Shown: positions 1-9,969 of the stretch, piece by piece
How positions within the stretch are numbered: the first letter of the stretch is position 1
Layout: every line of letters starts with the position of its first letter
Assembly: GCF_040802235.1 (NCBI RefSeq)
Contig: NC_133166.1
Coordinates: 112,420,991-112,484,990, forward strand
Source of the DNA: Manis javanica
Taxonomy: Eukaryota; Chordata; Mammalia; Pholidota; Manidae
Direction of reading: 5' to 3'
DNA: 64,000 nucleotides
Position numbers and translations under genes: made by a program
Notes under the pieces: generated by a model
The model's database searches: none
What the model saw: the letters and a program-made list of their open reading frames with translations, nothing else
Told to the model about the DNA's origin: nothing

Positions 1-354
1 ATACACAAAAAAATACACACTGTGTTTTCTGTGAAGTTCAAACCAGGCAGCATTAGCCGGCGGTGCAGGCTCAGAAGGGGGGATTGGCTGGAGAGGGGCG
101 CCAGGGAAATTTCTGGCGCGACTGGAATACCCTTGTCTTTTTGTAGGTGGTGATAACACGAGTGTATACAGTTGCCAAAACTCATCTGCTTGAGCACGTG
201 AGATGTGCATTTTATTATCAGCTTGACTTAGAAAAAGTCAGGCGGTGGGCAATGTGATGCCACGGACACGTGTTTACTATGTCATTACTGGAAACACAAA
301 ATTGCAAATCAGCCAGAAAAAGTGAACCTCGCTTTTCTCTTTGCACAGAAAGCG

Positions 355-620
355 TGCACGAGCAAACGACCTCCCGCGGCGAGCCGGGCGCAGGCGGGCG
401 GCAGAGGGCGCGCGCGGACCGCCCGGCTGCGCTCCCACCTGCGCGGCGCCCGACGGCGCTGCCGCCGGCCAGGCAAAGGGCCCAGGTGGGCCCGACCTGA
501 CCCAGTCGCGACCTTGGCGCCCCCCTGGCCCTACGCAGGGTCCTGCTTCACCCCAGGGACTCTGAGGCAGCGTCCCCTTGCCCGGGCCGGTGTGGCCGCG
601 GTCACCTGCGTGTAGCCGGG
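355..620. other. Small CpG-rich patch
   Basis: CpG dinucleotides are clustered here (for example the GCGCGCGC-type run near 400-412), unlike the flanks. No TATA box, clear splice donor or credible coding frame is visible. It may be a distal regulatory CpG cluster 2.5 kb upstream of the DUSP8 island, or unrelated. Confidence 0.35.
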
Positions 621-2374
621 GCCCAGCGTGGAGCTGGGCTTGGACCTTGCTCCGCCTGTCACGGTGGCGCCTGCCTGAGGCCAGGCCCCGCTGGGGATCT
701 GTAAGCCAGACAGACAGACCGACCGACAGACCGAAACCCGCTGCCCCCAAGCGACGCCTGCAAACCCCCCCCTCCATCTGCCCAGAGAGGCTGGCCCCTG
801 TGCTCAGCGGTCTGATCTGGGGCCGTGGTCCCAGGACTCAGGGCCCCAGGCTAGGTGCCTAGCCCGCCGGCCTTTTGCTGGGAGGCAGGGTGCAGGGCGG
901 GAGGGGAGCAGCTAGGATCTAGAACCCTGGGCTGAAAAGCACCTAAGGCCAGAGCTGGTGGCCCTTAAAAGTCGCCAGAGCGGGAACCACCCTACCCCTC
1001 CGCACCACTGTGGCAAAACCCCAGGTTTTAAGTGCTCATTTGCACAGAAAAATGACCGTTAGGATTATAATATGATCATGACACTTCCGCCCCACCTCCC
1101 ACCCACCCGTGGCTTCCACAGGGGCCTGGGGACACCATCCCCCACCCTCGGTTTACTGCTGCCTACTCAAGTCTCAGGAGCTGCCCAGGTCACAGCCAGA
1201 GTTCTTAGGGACCCAGGGTACTCCTGAGCCACATGAGGCACTGACCTGGGAGCACTGAGGCAGGCAGAAGAGGACCCCACCTGGACACCATGTCCTGTCC
1301 ACAGGGCTCCTAGGGACCTGACAAAGGAACACACCCAGCTGCTCTACCTGATGATGACCCCAAACCTTCAGGTCCCAGGCCCTTCCCAGGGTCTGTCCAT
1401 GTGCTCCCTAAGGAGGGCTCTCCCTCTGGCCACCTGGCACCACCGGCTCAGCCCAAATCCTCCTGTCCCCTTCCAAGGTCCATCCTCCCCCACTTCTCAG
1501 ACATCAGGAGCCCAAATGTGGCATGGCCCTGCCGCATCCTCCACCCTGTGGCTGACCTGGCCATGCATCTGGGCTGGGCATCTCCCCAGGCTCAGGGTCC
1601 ACCTCTGGCCAGGGCCTCTTTTCTCAGCAGGGTCCTCCTCTTTCAGAGCTAGCGGGGCAGGAAAAGAGGAAGGACCCACACAAGGTCCCAGCCCCAAATA
1701 GTCCCTGGTCACCAGCACTTCCTTCTGGGACCACTCCCCCTCTCCCCAGATGTTTGTTTATCCTAAGTGCTGGCCTCAAGCCAGGACAACACTCCACCTC
1801 CATACACAGGCCCCATACACACACCTTCCTAGACTTTCCTTAGGCCAGCAAGGGAGAGGCACAAAGCACTTAGTAAACACCTACTGTGTGCAAAGCACTT
1901 AAAACACCTACTGTGCTCAAAACTCTGAAGCTGAATGCAGCACAGCCCAGTTTCCAAAACTGAGTTTCAGAAAGGGAGGGTCGGGGGCCCTGCTGAGCAC
2001 CCACAGGTTGCACAGTGCCCTCCCCCATTCCCACACACAGCTCTGGGGACCTGAGTGCCCAGGAGCCCAAGGCTGGCCTTGCCTGCTTCATTTTTTGTGA
2101 CCCTTCATTCAACAATTGATGGCTGAGAGCTGCCTCCCAGCTCCCTCCCTCCCTCCCTCCATGGCAAGGGGTGCACCCCCCAGAGCCCCAGGGTGGCCCT
2201 GGGAGACCTACAATGGCTGGAGGCATGCACCATGGGGAGGCCCCAGGGGAGGGGTTCTAGAAATGTCTAGGCTGTCTGGTCACACCTCCCTGCCAAAATA
2301 ATTACCATCACAGGTTCCCAGGGAAGGTAGACTCCCCAGGCAGGGGTCTTTGTCCCCTTTCTCAGAGCTAAGTC

Positions 2375-2432
2375 CCCAGTGCCTGACACAGGGCCTGGCC
2401 CAGAGAAGACACTCAGTGAATACTGGATAGAG
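2375..2432 (+). repeat. L2-type LINE 3'-end relic
   Basis: The wording CCCAGTGCCTGACACAGGG, followed by a CACTCAGTGAATACTGG stretch, is characteristic of L2 3' ends (the 'used as a daily interval, then AATA' tail). It is old and diverged. The assignment is from memory of the family and needs a repeat search. Confidence 0.4.
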
Positions 2433-3354
2433 CATTAGGTCCATGAGTGCGCGCTCTCTGATGTCTCACCCCGTTCTGACCTGGTCTGCTCCTGGTCCAG
2501 GGACAGCCTGGTCTTTCCTGCCTGGGGTGACCCTCCTGCACCACAGATGCCTCCTCAACCTCCCGTCATTGCTCGCAGGTCACCTCCTGGGGAGGCCTCC
2601 GGACTGCCCACCGTTTCCTGTGTGTCTCTGGTCCCTGTTTGTTTCAGACACGATACTCGCCCAAGGTGTAATTACCTGTGTTTGTTCCCACTCTGGGGGT
2701 GGACCCTCATCAGCCTTTATGGGGGCCGGCACGCACCGTCAGATGGGCCCCAGGTGAACTATTTGGCAGCGGCTTTCCACTGTAAGCCTTAAGGGCTGCA
2801 GGTCATTGCGGGGCTGGGAGAGACAGCGCTGCAATAGGGACCCCCTCACCCCGCACCAGATGAGGAAGCGGACTACCTCGCCTGAGCTTCCCGTTTCCTC
2901 CCAAGTCAAGTGGAGTTCCCACCTCCAGGGGTCGTGGAGAGGGTAAGCGTAGACGCTAAGTAAGCGCTCCGCAGCGCCTGGCTCGCGCTGTGCGCTCGCG
3001 GCCCAGCACCGGGGATCTCGCGGTAGGCCCCGCAAGGACAAAGGCTGCGGCGCGGGTGGAGGCGGCTCCAGCTCCGGCCCGGCCGGCTCCGAGAGTACCC
3101 GCCGCGCGCCGGAGCCGGGTCAGCCAGGCCCTCGGCGGGTGTGCGTGCGGCGAAGCTGGGGATCCTGGGTAAGGCCACACGCGGGGGCTGGGAAGGCTTC
3201 CTGGAGGTGGGGGTCCCAGGCAGGGACACGGACGCCGCGCGGCCCCTTTAAGAGCCGGCACTCAGGCAAAGGCGGAGGGCGGAGGGCAGCGGTGTGCCCG
3301 GCCCCTGCCCCCCGCAGCCGCCGCCTCGAATCTGCACCCGGAGCCTGCTCTGGC

Positions 3355-3362
3355 TGACGTCA
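3355..3362. promoter_or_regulatory. Palindromic CRE (upstream copy)
   Basis: This is a perfect TGACGTCA, the full CREB/ATF recognition palindrome, in the DUSP8 promoter island. A second identical site begins 44 bp further on. Binding is inferred from the motif. Confidence 0.7.
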
Positions 3363-3386
3363 CCTGCCCCCGAGCCGCGCGAGCTG

Positions 3387-3391
3387 ATTGG
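3387..3391 (-). promoter_or_regulatory. Inverted CCAAT box (NF-Y type)
   Basis: ATTGG within the context CTGATTGGCTG lies between the two CREs. A CCAAT box beside a CRE is a common arrangement in TATA-less promoters, and NF-Y and CREB/ATF are known to cooperate. Function here is inferred. Confidence 0.6.
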
Positions 3392-3398
3392 CTGAAGG

Positions 3399-3406
3399 TG
3401 ACGTCA
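3399..3406. promoter_or_regulatory. Palindromic CRE (downstream copy)
   Basis: This is a second perfect TGACGTCA, 44 bp start-to-start from the first and 7 bp past the inverted CCAAT box. A weaker half-site-like TGACCTCA follows at about 3426. Confidence 0.7.
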
Positions 3407-3449
3407 GGGCCTTTTTCACTCCGCATGACCTCATCCCCGCCGGCGGCCC

Positions 3450-3807
3450 CGCCCTCCGCCCCGGGCCTGTCACTCCGGCCGCGCGGCGGCCGAGCCGGCT
3501 CCGCGCTCCTCTGCCCGGACGCCGGAGCCCGAGCCGAGCCTGACCCGCACCGGCCGCGCCCGCGAGCCGCAGGGTGGGATGCGCGCCGCGAGTGCGCGTG
3601 CCCGCCCGCAGTGCGCGCGCCCCGGCCCGAACGAGCGCTCCCCGCGGCAGCGGCGGCGGCGGCGGCGGCGGCGACGCGGCCCGCGCGCTCCCCCAGCCCC
3701 TGCCCCGGCTGTGCGGGGCCTCGCCGGGCCCAGGGGCGGCGCAGCCGAGCGGGCGCGCTGAGCGCGGCACGGGTCCCCCGGGCGCCCCGGGCGCGAGCGA
3801 GAGCGAG
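3450..3807 (+). other. DUSP8: DUSP8 exon 1 (5'UTR, approximate)
   Basis: This is the inferred non-coding first exon. The 3' boundary is set by a strong donor, GAG|GTGAGA, with GT at 3808-3809. Two alternative donors follow (GT at 3894-3895 and at 3965-3966), so the exon could be up to about 157 bp longer. The 5' boundary is an estimate from the promoter motifs. The exon would carry a short (CGG)7 run. It contains no in-frame start that continues into the phosphatase. Confidence 0.5.
3651..3671 (+). repeat. (CGG)7 trinucleotide repeat in 5'UTR
   Basis: Seven uninterrupted CGG units follow a CAG and end at a CGA. They lie in the predicted first exon of DUSP8, so they would be transcribed as a GC-rich leader. 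Length is short and within the range of ordinary polymorphic repeats. Confidence 0.85.
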
Positions 3808-6800
3808 GTGAGAGGACGCGGGGCGGCGGGGACGCGGGGACGCCGGCGGGGAGGGGCGAACGGGCGCTGAGCCAGTGCGCACGGCTCGGCCCGGTGAGCG
3901 CCGCGTCGGGAGCGCTCGGACGCCTGCGCCTGGCGGGCGTCCGGGAGGAGGAGGCCTCCGGGAGGTGAGCGGCCCCAACTCACAGGGACGCATCGGACCG
4001 GACCGAGAAACCCTTCCCCCGCCTCCCGCAGCGCCCAGGGGACCCTGGTCCAGCACACACCCGCCACCGCTTCGCCGCCTTTCTCCGTGCAGTCCCTTCA
4101 TTTGGGTGGGGGAAGGGGCACGTAATAAGGACCCAGGAAAGCCATTTGAGATCCAGCGTGGGTAGGTCTGGACGTCTGCGTGAGCCCCAGACACCCTGAG
4201 ACTGTCACCCTTTGGGGCCCAGAATTGAAGGTAGTCCCTGCCTGGCCTGCGGGAATGTGGAGGCCTTGGCCTCTGGGAGGCTCAGGAAAGGGCCATCCCG
4301 TGTCCTGTGAGGAGGGGCTGCAGATCCATCCCCCGGTCTGGCCAGGCCGCCACGGGCACCCCCACCTCGGGGTGCTCAGCTGGCGTCTGCAGAATAAAGA
4401 CCATCCGCCAGTCTGCTGCAGAGGCAGCGGCGGGTGCTGGGGGAGGGGCTGGCACTGCCAGGCTGAGTGCAACCAGCCTCCCTAGGCCCTCTGCCCACCT
4501 TGGGGTGGGGACTACTTAATAGTTTGGCCCGGAGGAGAGGGGGCAACAATGGGCCCAGCCCCCAGCAGGTCATCCCTGGGGGAAAATTTGCCTCCTGACT
4601 TGCCAGGGCGGAGAGATTCTTGCTTCTGTATGGGCCGGGGTGCTACAACTATTGGGGTGAGGGGGGCTCTGTCGGGTGAAGGGGGGGCGGTGACAGGACC
4701 TAGAGTGGTGGCTGCAGTGTTGTTGCTGTGCAGCCTGGGGTGGAGGTAGGGGACTACGGCCAGGGGAGCATTGTTCTTCCTGCTCAGTGCCTCCTGCCCC
4801 GCGGTCTACATCAGCTCCCTTAGACCTTCTTGCTTGAGTCTCGGGGGAGGAGTGTAGCTGTAGGGCCCCCATCCTGCATGGGGAGGGCAGATGTCCCATG
4901 CAGTCACTCTTCAGATGGCTAATAAGCACCCACAAAGGATGGGCAGATCATATGACCAGGAGCTGAGAGTTCATCCCGAAGTCTCACTGAAATACCTCCA
5001 GCTGCAGTCAGCCCTGGGAGAGTTGCTGGGCAGGTTCTAGTCCCCTGCTGCCCTGAGCCCTTGGGGAGGCTCCGGTCCCCAGAGGCTGCCTCCAGGAACA
5101 GTGGGTTCTGTGAACACAGATATAGAAAGATGCTTGAAGTGATTTTCTGACCCAGGACCTTACCTGGAATCTCCTCTCCTCTGGCTGAGGCTGACCCCGG
5201 GGCCCAGAGATTTCAACCAGAGGGACCAGGGAAGCCAGCGAGTGTCCCAGCTGCATCTCCAAGACAAGCTTATGGGGAAAGGAGAGGACACCTGGGTCAG
5301 ACTACCACCTACCACACAGGACACATGGGTCAGGCTCTGACTACAGGACTGCATGGGCTGCCTGGGTATTCTGGGGGCAGTGACTGGGAGACACCCTGGC
5401 CTGGCCTGGGTGTGCAACATGAGGGACAGTGACCAGTAGGTCCTGCAGATCAGTGGGGCTAGAACAAGCCAGGCAGGAACAGAGGAAACTTAGATCTGTA
5501 GGGTACTTGGCCTGCCCTTTCAAGAACCCACAAGGGAAGGTCACCCACCCCAGGCTCAGCCCAGACCCCTGGGAATGGAGGAGCCAGTGTGCCCATCCGA
5601 CTGCCTCCCGGGTCCAACCTCCCAGGGCAGAGCTGGCTCTCCAGCCCTGCCATTGGCCCCACCAGGGCAGAGGGAAGGCCAGCTTGGGTCCTGTCCCACT
5701 CCCTAGGTTGCTGAGAGGGGGAACAGGGGCAAGCATTTGGGGGTTCCTGATGAGAGCAGGTGAAGGTAAAGCCAGCTGGCCCGCTGTGAACACTTGGGCC
5801 CCCTGCCTCCCAGAGGCCACTGCCTACCAGTCTTTCTCCTGGCCTCCTAATGTGGCAGTTCTGTCTCCAGAGGCACCTCTGGGTCATCACAGTAAGCTGC
5901 ATGTCTCAGTATCTTGGATCCCTCCACTGCCAGCTTTTTCCTGCCTATGTGTGCCAGGCACCACTCCAGCTGAGGACACCACTCTGAGTGAGAGCCACAG
6001 TCCCCGTCCATGCATCACTGGCAGTCCTGGCAGCCGTCTCTGGAGGTAGTGAGTTCCCTGTCACTGGGTGCTAAGCAGAAGGTACCTTGGTGAGGGTACC
6101 AACAGTTGGGAGTTTCCTGTTTGTGCCTGGGCTCAGGGACCCGACAGTGGAGGCCCTGGGAGCTAGCAGTGAGGAGGCCTTGGAGCTGGCCCCTGGGGTT
6201 TGGGTGTCCCAGGATTCTGGGGGATTTGGCATGCAGAGAATGAGGATGCATGTGTCCAATGCACACACATTTGTGTGAGTAATTGCACTCAGGGGTGGGA
6301 TGAGTTGTGGGGAAGAAGTAGACAGTGTGTGGACAGTGTGCAGAGGGGCCTGTCCAGCTGTGTCCCTGCAGTTAGGGAGCCAGGCTGTGTCCTGTAGCTG
6401 GCCCCCTCCGGAGGAGCTGCCTGTAGCCTCCTAGGCTTTGCCCAGCCAGGGACAGGGTGCCACCTCTGCCCCACTGGAAAGTGCCTTTTCTTGAGCTCTG
6501 GGCCTTTAAAGGGGATACATGGGGCTGTACCTCCCTCCGCCCACACCCAGGCCCTGGAGTAGCACGTGATGGGTGCTGTTCCCAGGAAGGGGGTCTGGAC
6601 TGGGCCTGGGATGTGTCCTTGAAAGTGGGGAGGTTTGAGACCCTGCACTTTGCTCCATGCCCTCTTGGCCTATTCCAGTCCTAGTGATCTGCTCGAGGCT
6701 GTCATAAGCAGCCCCCACCCTTAGCCCCCCTGCTCTAGGCACTTATCCATAGCATCTTCGGGAGGCAAGAGGGGAAGGGGCTGCCTACCAGCTCTAGGTC

Positions 6801-7052
6801 CAGGGAGGCCCTGTGGGCGAGGATGCACTCCCAGAGAGCCAGCTCAGTGCACCAGGTTCCTGCAGGAGGGACGCTTGGTCCAGACCTTGGCCTCGTGGGG
6901 TGGGAGCGGTGGGCCGCCCTAGTGAGCCTGAGCACAGTTGGTACTAGCTGAGGAAGCTTAGGCCCAGGGCGGGCAGAGAAGGAAGGGGCCTGCACTGCAG
7001 AGCCAGCTCCGTGGCTCTGCCGCAGGAGCTGCGGTTGCCTGGCACCTCTGCT

Positions 7053-7066
7053 GTTGCCATGGTGAC
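7053..7066. promoter_or_regulatory. RFX-type X-box
   Basis: GTTGCCATGGTGAC is close to the palindromic RFX consensus GTTGCCATGGCAAC. It is followed within 75 bp by an AP-1-like TGAGTC and by AT-rich words (CAAATAACAATACC) that stand out from the GC-rich intron. The group looks like a small conserved enhancer, but conservation was not tested. Confidence 0.45.
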
Positions 7067-7429
7067 GACGGAGGTGCTAACTTGCTAATGAGTCCCCCTC
7101 GGCTGCAAATAACAATACCACAGTGGTTAATAGTGCTGAGCTGGAGGGCTCCTCCAGAGGCACGGACCAGGTACTGTGCCTGGGAGTCCAGCTACCCTCC
7201 CCTCCAGCTGCCTGGCCCTGCAGCGCGGCTTGCCCTGGCCCTCACTCTTTTCTCTGGGTCTCAGGCCTCGCCTCCCAGCCAGGCCTCCCGCCTGGATTCC
7301 CATCTATGGCGTGGGCACCCCTCTGGGCCTCCTGGCACTTAAGGACCTGAGGGCATCTTAGTGCCAGGGGCTGCAGCAAGGGTGAGAGCACTCTCTCCCC
7401 TCATCCCTGTGCCAAAGTTCTGTTTGGCT

Positions 7430-7520
7430 TCTGTTGTTTTAGGTGGGAGATAACCCGTGCCCCCACTGAACTGATGAGGACATTGAGGTGAGGAGGTGAG
7501 GGGCTGGCCCACGGTGCCCT
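7430..7520 (-). repeat. MIR-like SINE relic
   Basis: The run ACTGATGAGGACATTGAGG followed by a GGGGCTGGCCCA stretch matches the antisense form of the MIR core region (the 'two-digit count, gaggaaactgaggc' pattern). It is highly diverged. Confidence 0.35.
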
Positions 7521-7712
7521 GCCCCAGTGCACCCCTCTCCAGGGCCTCTGAGCTGGGCTCTTGGTCCCACATCCAAGGGCAGGAGGCTCTGCCCTTGCCT
7601 GCAGGAGTGTTATGTGGGAGGGAACCTGGTGGCCATGGCCTATCACAGCCTTGACAAGATTGAGGTTCGAACTCAGGAGAAGTTTCCTAAGAGAGCTCTT
7701 ACAGGAATCAAA

Positions 7713-7895
7713 TCAGGGACCCCCTCAGCAGCACACAGAAGAGGCCCCATTCAGCAGGCAGGTGGGGACCCTCCCTCTGCGAAAAAGACCACCCTGAGTA
7801 GACAGGACCCCACCCCTGCAGGTGGGGACCCTCCTCTGCAGGTAGGACCCCCTCAGCAGGCAGGACACTCCCAGGCAGGTAGGGACCCCCTTTGG
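7713..7895 (+). repeat. Imperfect GC-rich minisatellite
   Basis: The word GGGGACCCTCC/GGGACCCCCT, alternating with CAGCAGGCAGG, recurs about seven times over roughly 180 bp with irregular spacing. It is a degenerate tandem array in DUSP8 intron 1. Its copies cause the open frames on both strands here. Confidence 0.55.
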
Positions 7896-8344
7896 CAGTG
7901 GGCCACTTTGCTGTTGAACTTGCTGGGTGGGGCCCTCAGAGAGGCAACCCAGATGCACCCCTACGGTGGAGGAGCCCCGAGCACCAGCATGTCTGAATGG
8001 GAGACTGCTGGCCAAGGCCATCCTGGGCACTGCCCTTGGTGCCAGCTCTGGGGGCTCAACTGCAGGCCCCCAGTGCCAGGCAGATCAAGTGGACACCTGT
8101 ACCTACTACCCATGAGCTCCACCACCACCTCCTGCAGCCTGAGAAGTCACCTGAGGGTGGTCTGGAAGCCATGGCAGCTGCCACTGTTGTCCCTGGTGGC
8201 ATCATCACAGACATGACACGTGTCCTCAGGGCACCCTACCCCATGCCCTCTGTGGGCCCTGGAAGTGCATCTGTCTCCCAGCCTCCCCCACCCCCAAGTA
8301 CGGTACTCAGAGGAGAGAACATCCTGATCAACAGGCAGCCAGAA

Positions 8345-8470
8345 GAGGCCTTGGGGTCTGCCCTCTCCTTGGGATGACCTTGGGTTGGTCCCACTCCTTC
8401 CCTGAGCCTCAGTTTCCCCATTTTCAAGGTAAACGTGTCACCTGATACTGCATGCCTCCTGGGACTGTGA
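8345..8470 (+). repeat. MIR SINE relic
   Basis: CCTGAGCCTCAGTTTCCCC followed by an ATTTTCAAGGT and GTGAGG context is the classic MIR core ('cctcagtttcctcatctgtaaaatg' type) in sense orientation. It is an old, mammal-wide SINE and has no coding content. Confidence 0.55.
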
Positions 8471-9629
8471 GGCTTGCGTGGGCCTAGAGAAAGGCCAGGC
8501 CTGGCAGGGAACAGGGGAGATAGGGCCTGCCAGGTGGGCTGGGGGTGGTAGAGGCTCAGTACTGAGCCCACGAGAGGGGCCTCCACCTGGGGCTCTGGAG
8601 TCCCCATATCCCCACCTCCCTCTCTCTCTGTGCTCCCCTCCCCTGAGGGCCCTGAGAGGCCATGCTGAGTCCAAGCACTCTTGCAGGGCCGAAATATGGG
8701 TCACCCACTTTGACCTTCATCCTTGGGCACTACCCACTCCGCCCAGTACGGGGCTCTGCCAGCCCCCATAGGGCTGCCTAGACCTCGGGCTTGCAGTGTG
8801 CCTGGAGCATACTGCAGTACTGCCATGCCTGCAGGAAGGAGACACTGATCACAGGCCTTGGACTCAGCAGCCACACGGGTGTGCTGAACCTTAGCCTGTA
8901 CACCGGGGACAGTGGCAGGTGCAGAGGACCCCCACCTCCAGCCCTAAACCCCCCTGGGGTGCTGTGCCTTGGAACCGTCAGCTTTTAGAGCACCGTGCCC
9001 TCCAGGTTATGGCTTACCAGCGCTTGGGCTCTGCAGGGGTGGAGAGGGTGGGTGGGTGTGCCAGGAAGGGGTGGGGGCTGGGGGGCAGGGGAAGGGAATG
9101 GTCCGGATCCCTGCCTTCCCAGGGGCCTGGGGATCAGGAAGATGTAGAGGCCAGAGAAGGGAGAATCCTGGGGATGGGCTGGCAGGCCTCGGCAGCAGAA
9201 TGGCGTTTTCTGGAATGAGTGAGGGTCCGTGGACCCCAGGGCCCAGAGAAAGGATCCTTCGGCCTTGTCTTGCCTAGCCAACCCAATCCATACCCTAAGA
9301 CCCTTCCCACACTGTGTCCCCCCATTTGCTGTTCTGTGTGCCACAGAGAGACCGTGATGGACAGAGCAGGGCTGGGCACCCTTCCGGCTCCACAGGTCAT
9401 AGTTCAGCTCACTCACCTAAGATGTTAGGGGGGCTGACTTTTGTGGAAGAGCTAGAGGGGATGCCAATTCACCCTGAGGAGGGAAGGGCCCCCACAGGTG
9501 CACCCCAGGCTCCAAGTGCAGGTGCCCTTGGCCCCACCCCACCGGCCCCTGAGGTTGCCCAGCCTAGGGAGCTGGGCAGGTACCCACCAAGGACCTGCAG
9601 CACTGCTGACTGTCCACCTCTCCCTGCAG

Positions 9630-9738
9630 GTCTGGCACCATGCCTGGACACCCCAAACTCTAGGCCATATCCCAGGCCATCGGAGCAACCCCTGGCCACT
9701 TCAGGGGTCACTCCCTCCCCTCCGTCCACTGCCCCACC
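9630..9738 (+). other. DUSP8: DUSP8 exon 2, 5'UTR part
   Basis: The exon begins after a good acceptor (CTCTCCCTGCAG, AG at 9628-9629) that has a branch-point-like CTGAC about 22 bp upstream. The 109 bp before the start codon contain a short upstream reading frame at 9640-9663. The main start at 9739 has a strong context, CCCACCATGG. Confidence 0.65.
9640..9663 (+). CDS. Upstream ORF (7 codons) in DUSP8 leader
   Basis: An ATG with A at -3 (GGCACCATGC) opens a frame of seven codons, MPGHPKL, closed by TAG at 9661-9663. It ends 75 nt before the DUSP8 start and does not overlap it. Such short uORFs commonly reduce or condition translation of the main frame, with reinitiation possible. The peptide itself probably has no role. 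It is inside the mature mRNA only if the acceptor at 9628-9629 is used, as predicted. Confidence 0.55.
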   Translation: MPGHPKL

Positions 9739-9969
9739 ATGGCCGGGGACCGGCTTCCACGCAAGGTAATGGATGCTAAGAAGCTGGCCAGCCTGCTGCG
9801 GGGAGGGCCCAGGGGGCCACTGGTCATCGACAGCCGCTCCTTTGTGGAATACAACAGCTGGCACGTGCTCAGCTCTGTCAACATCTGCTGCTCCAAGCTG
9901 GTGAAGCGGCGGCTGCAGCAGGGCAAGGTGACCATCGCAGAGCTTGTCCAGCCAGCTGCACGCAGCCAG
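9739..9969 (+). CDS. DUSP8: DUSP8 coding exon 1 (residues 1-77)
   Basis: The exon starts at a Kozak-perfect ATG and encodes MAGDRLPRK through AARSQ. It ends in phase 0 at CAG|GTACCC. It contains the first half of the Cdc25/rhodanese homology domain and the basic kinase-interaction patch KLVKRR at residues 53-58. The frame stays open into the intron to 10299, but that tail has no family similarity. Confidence 0.95.

Larger units (their letters stand above)
1..2900. other. Intergenic DNA upstream of DUSP8
   Basis: No gene can be supported here. Open frames in this stretch are short, overlap on both strands and match no family I recognise. It contains a short GC-rich patch near 355-620, a tetranucleotide-like run (AGAC/GACC) near 698-730 and an L2-like relic near 2375-2432. 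The rest is ordinary GC-rich mammalian DNA. Confidence 0.7.
2950..4000 (+). promoter_or_regulatory. DUSP8: DUSP8 CpG-island promoter
   Basis: This is a dense CpG island without a TATA box. It includes two palindromic CREs, an inverted CCAAT box and many GC boxes. It lies about 5.7 kb before the first coding exon of DUSP8 and about 17 kb before its polyadenylation site, which fits the roughly 18 kb human gene with a non-coding first exon. The transcription start is inferred to be near 3430-3500, just downstream of the CRE/CCAAT cluster. No direct evidence for the exact start exists in the sequence. Confidence 0.75.
3808..9629 (+). other. DUSP8: DUSP8 intron 1
   Basis: This is the 5.8 kb intron between the non-coding first exon and exon 2. 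It holds an RFX-type X-box with surrounding AT-rich sequence (7053-7140), an imperfect minisatellite (about 7713-7895) and two MIR-like relics. No other gene is supported: the frames seen in it are GC-rich chance frames on both strands. Confidence 0.6.

Noticed and set aside
3262-4194. 310-codon minus-strand frame across the DUSP8 promoter island
   Set aside because: Composition is Arg/Ala/Gly/Pro-rich, as expected from CpG-island sequence lacking stop codons. No domain, no splice logic and the region is explained by the promoter and exon 1.
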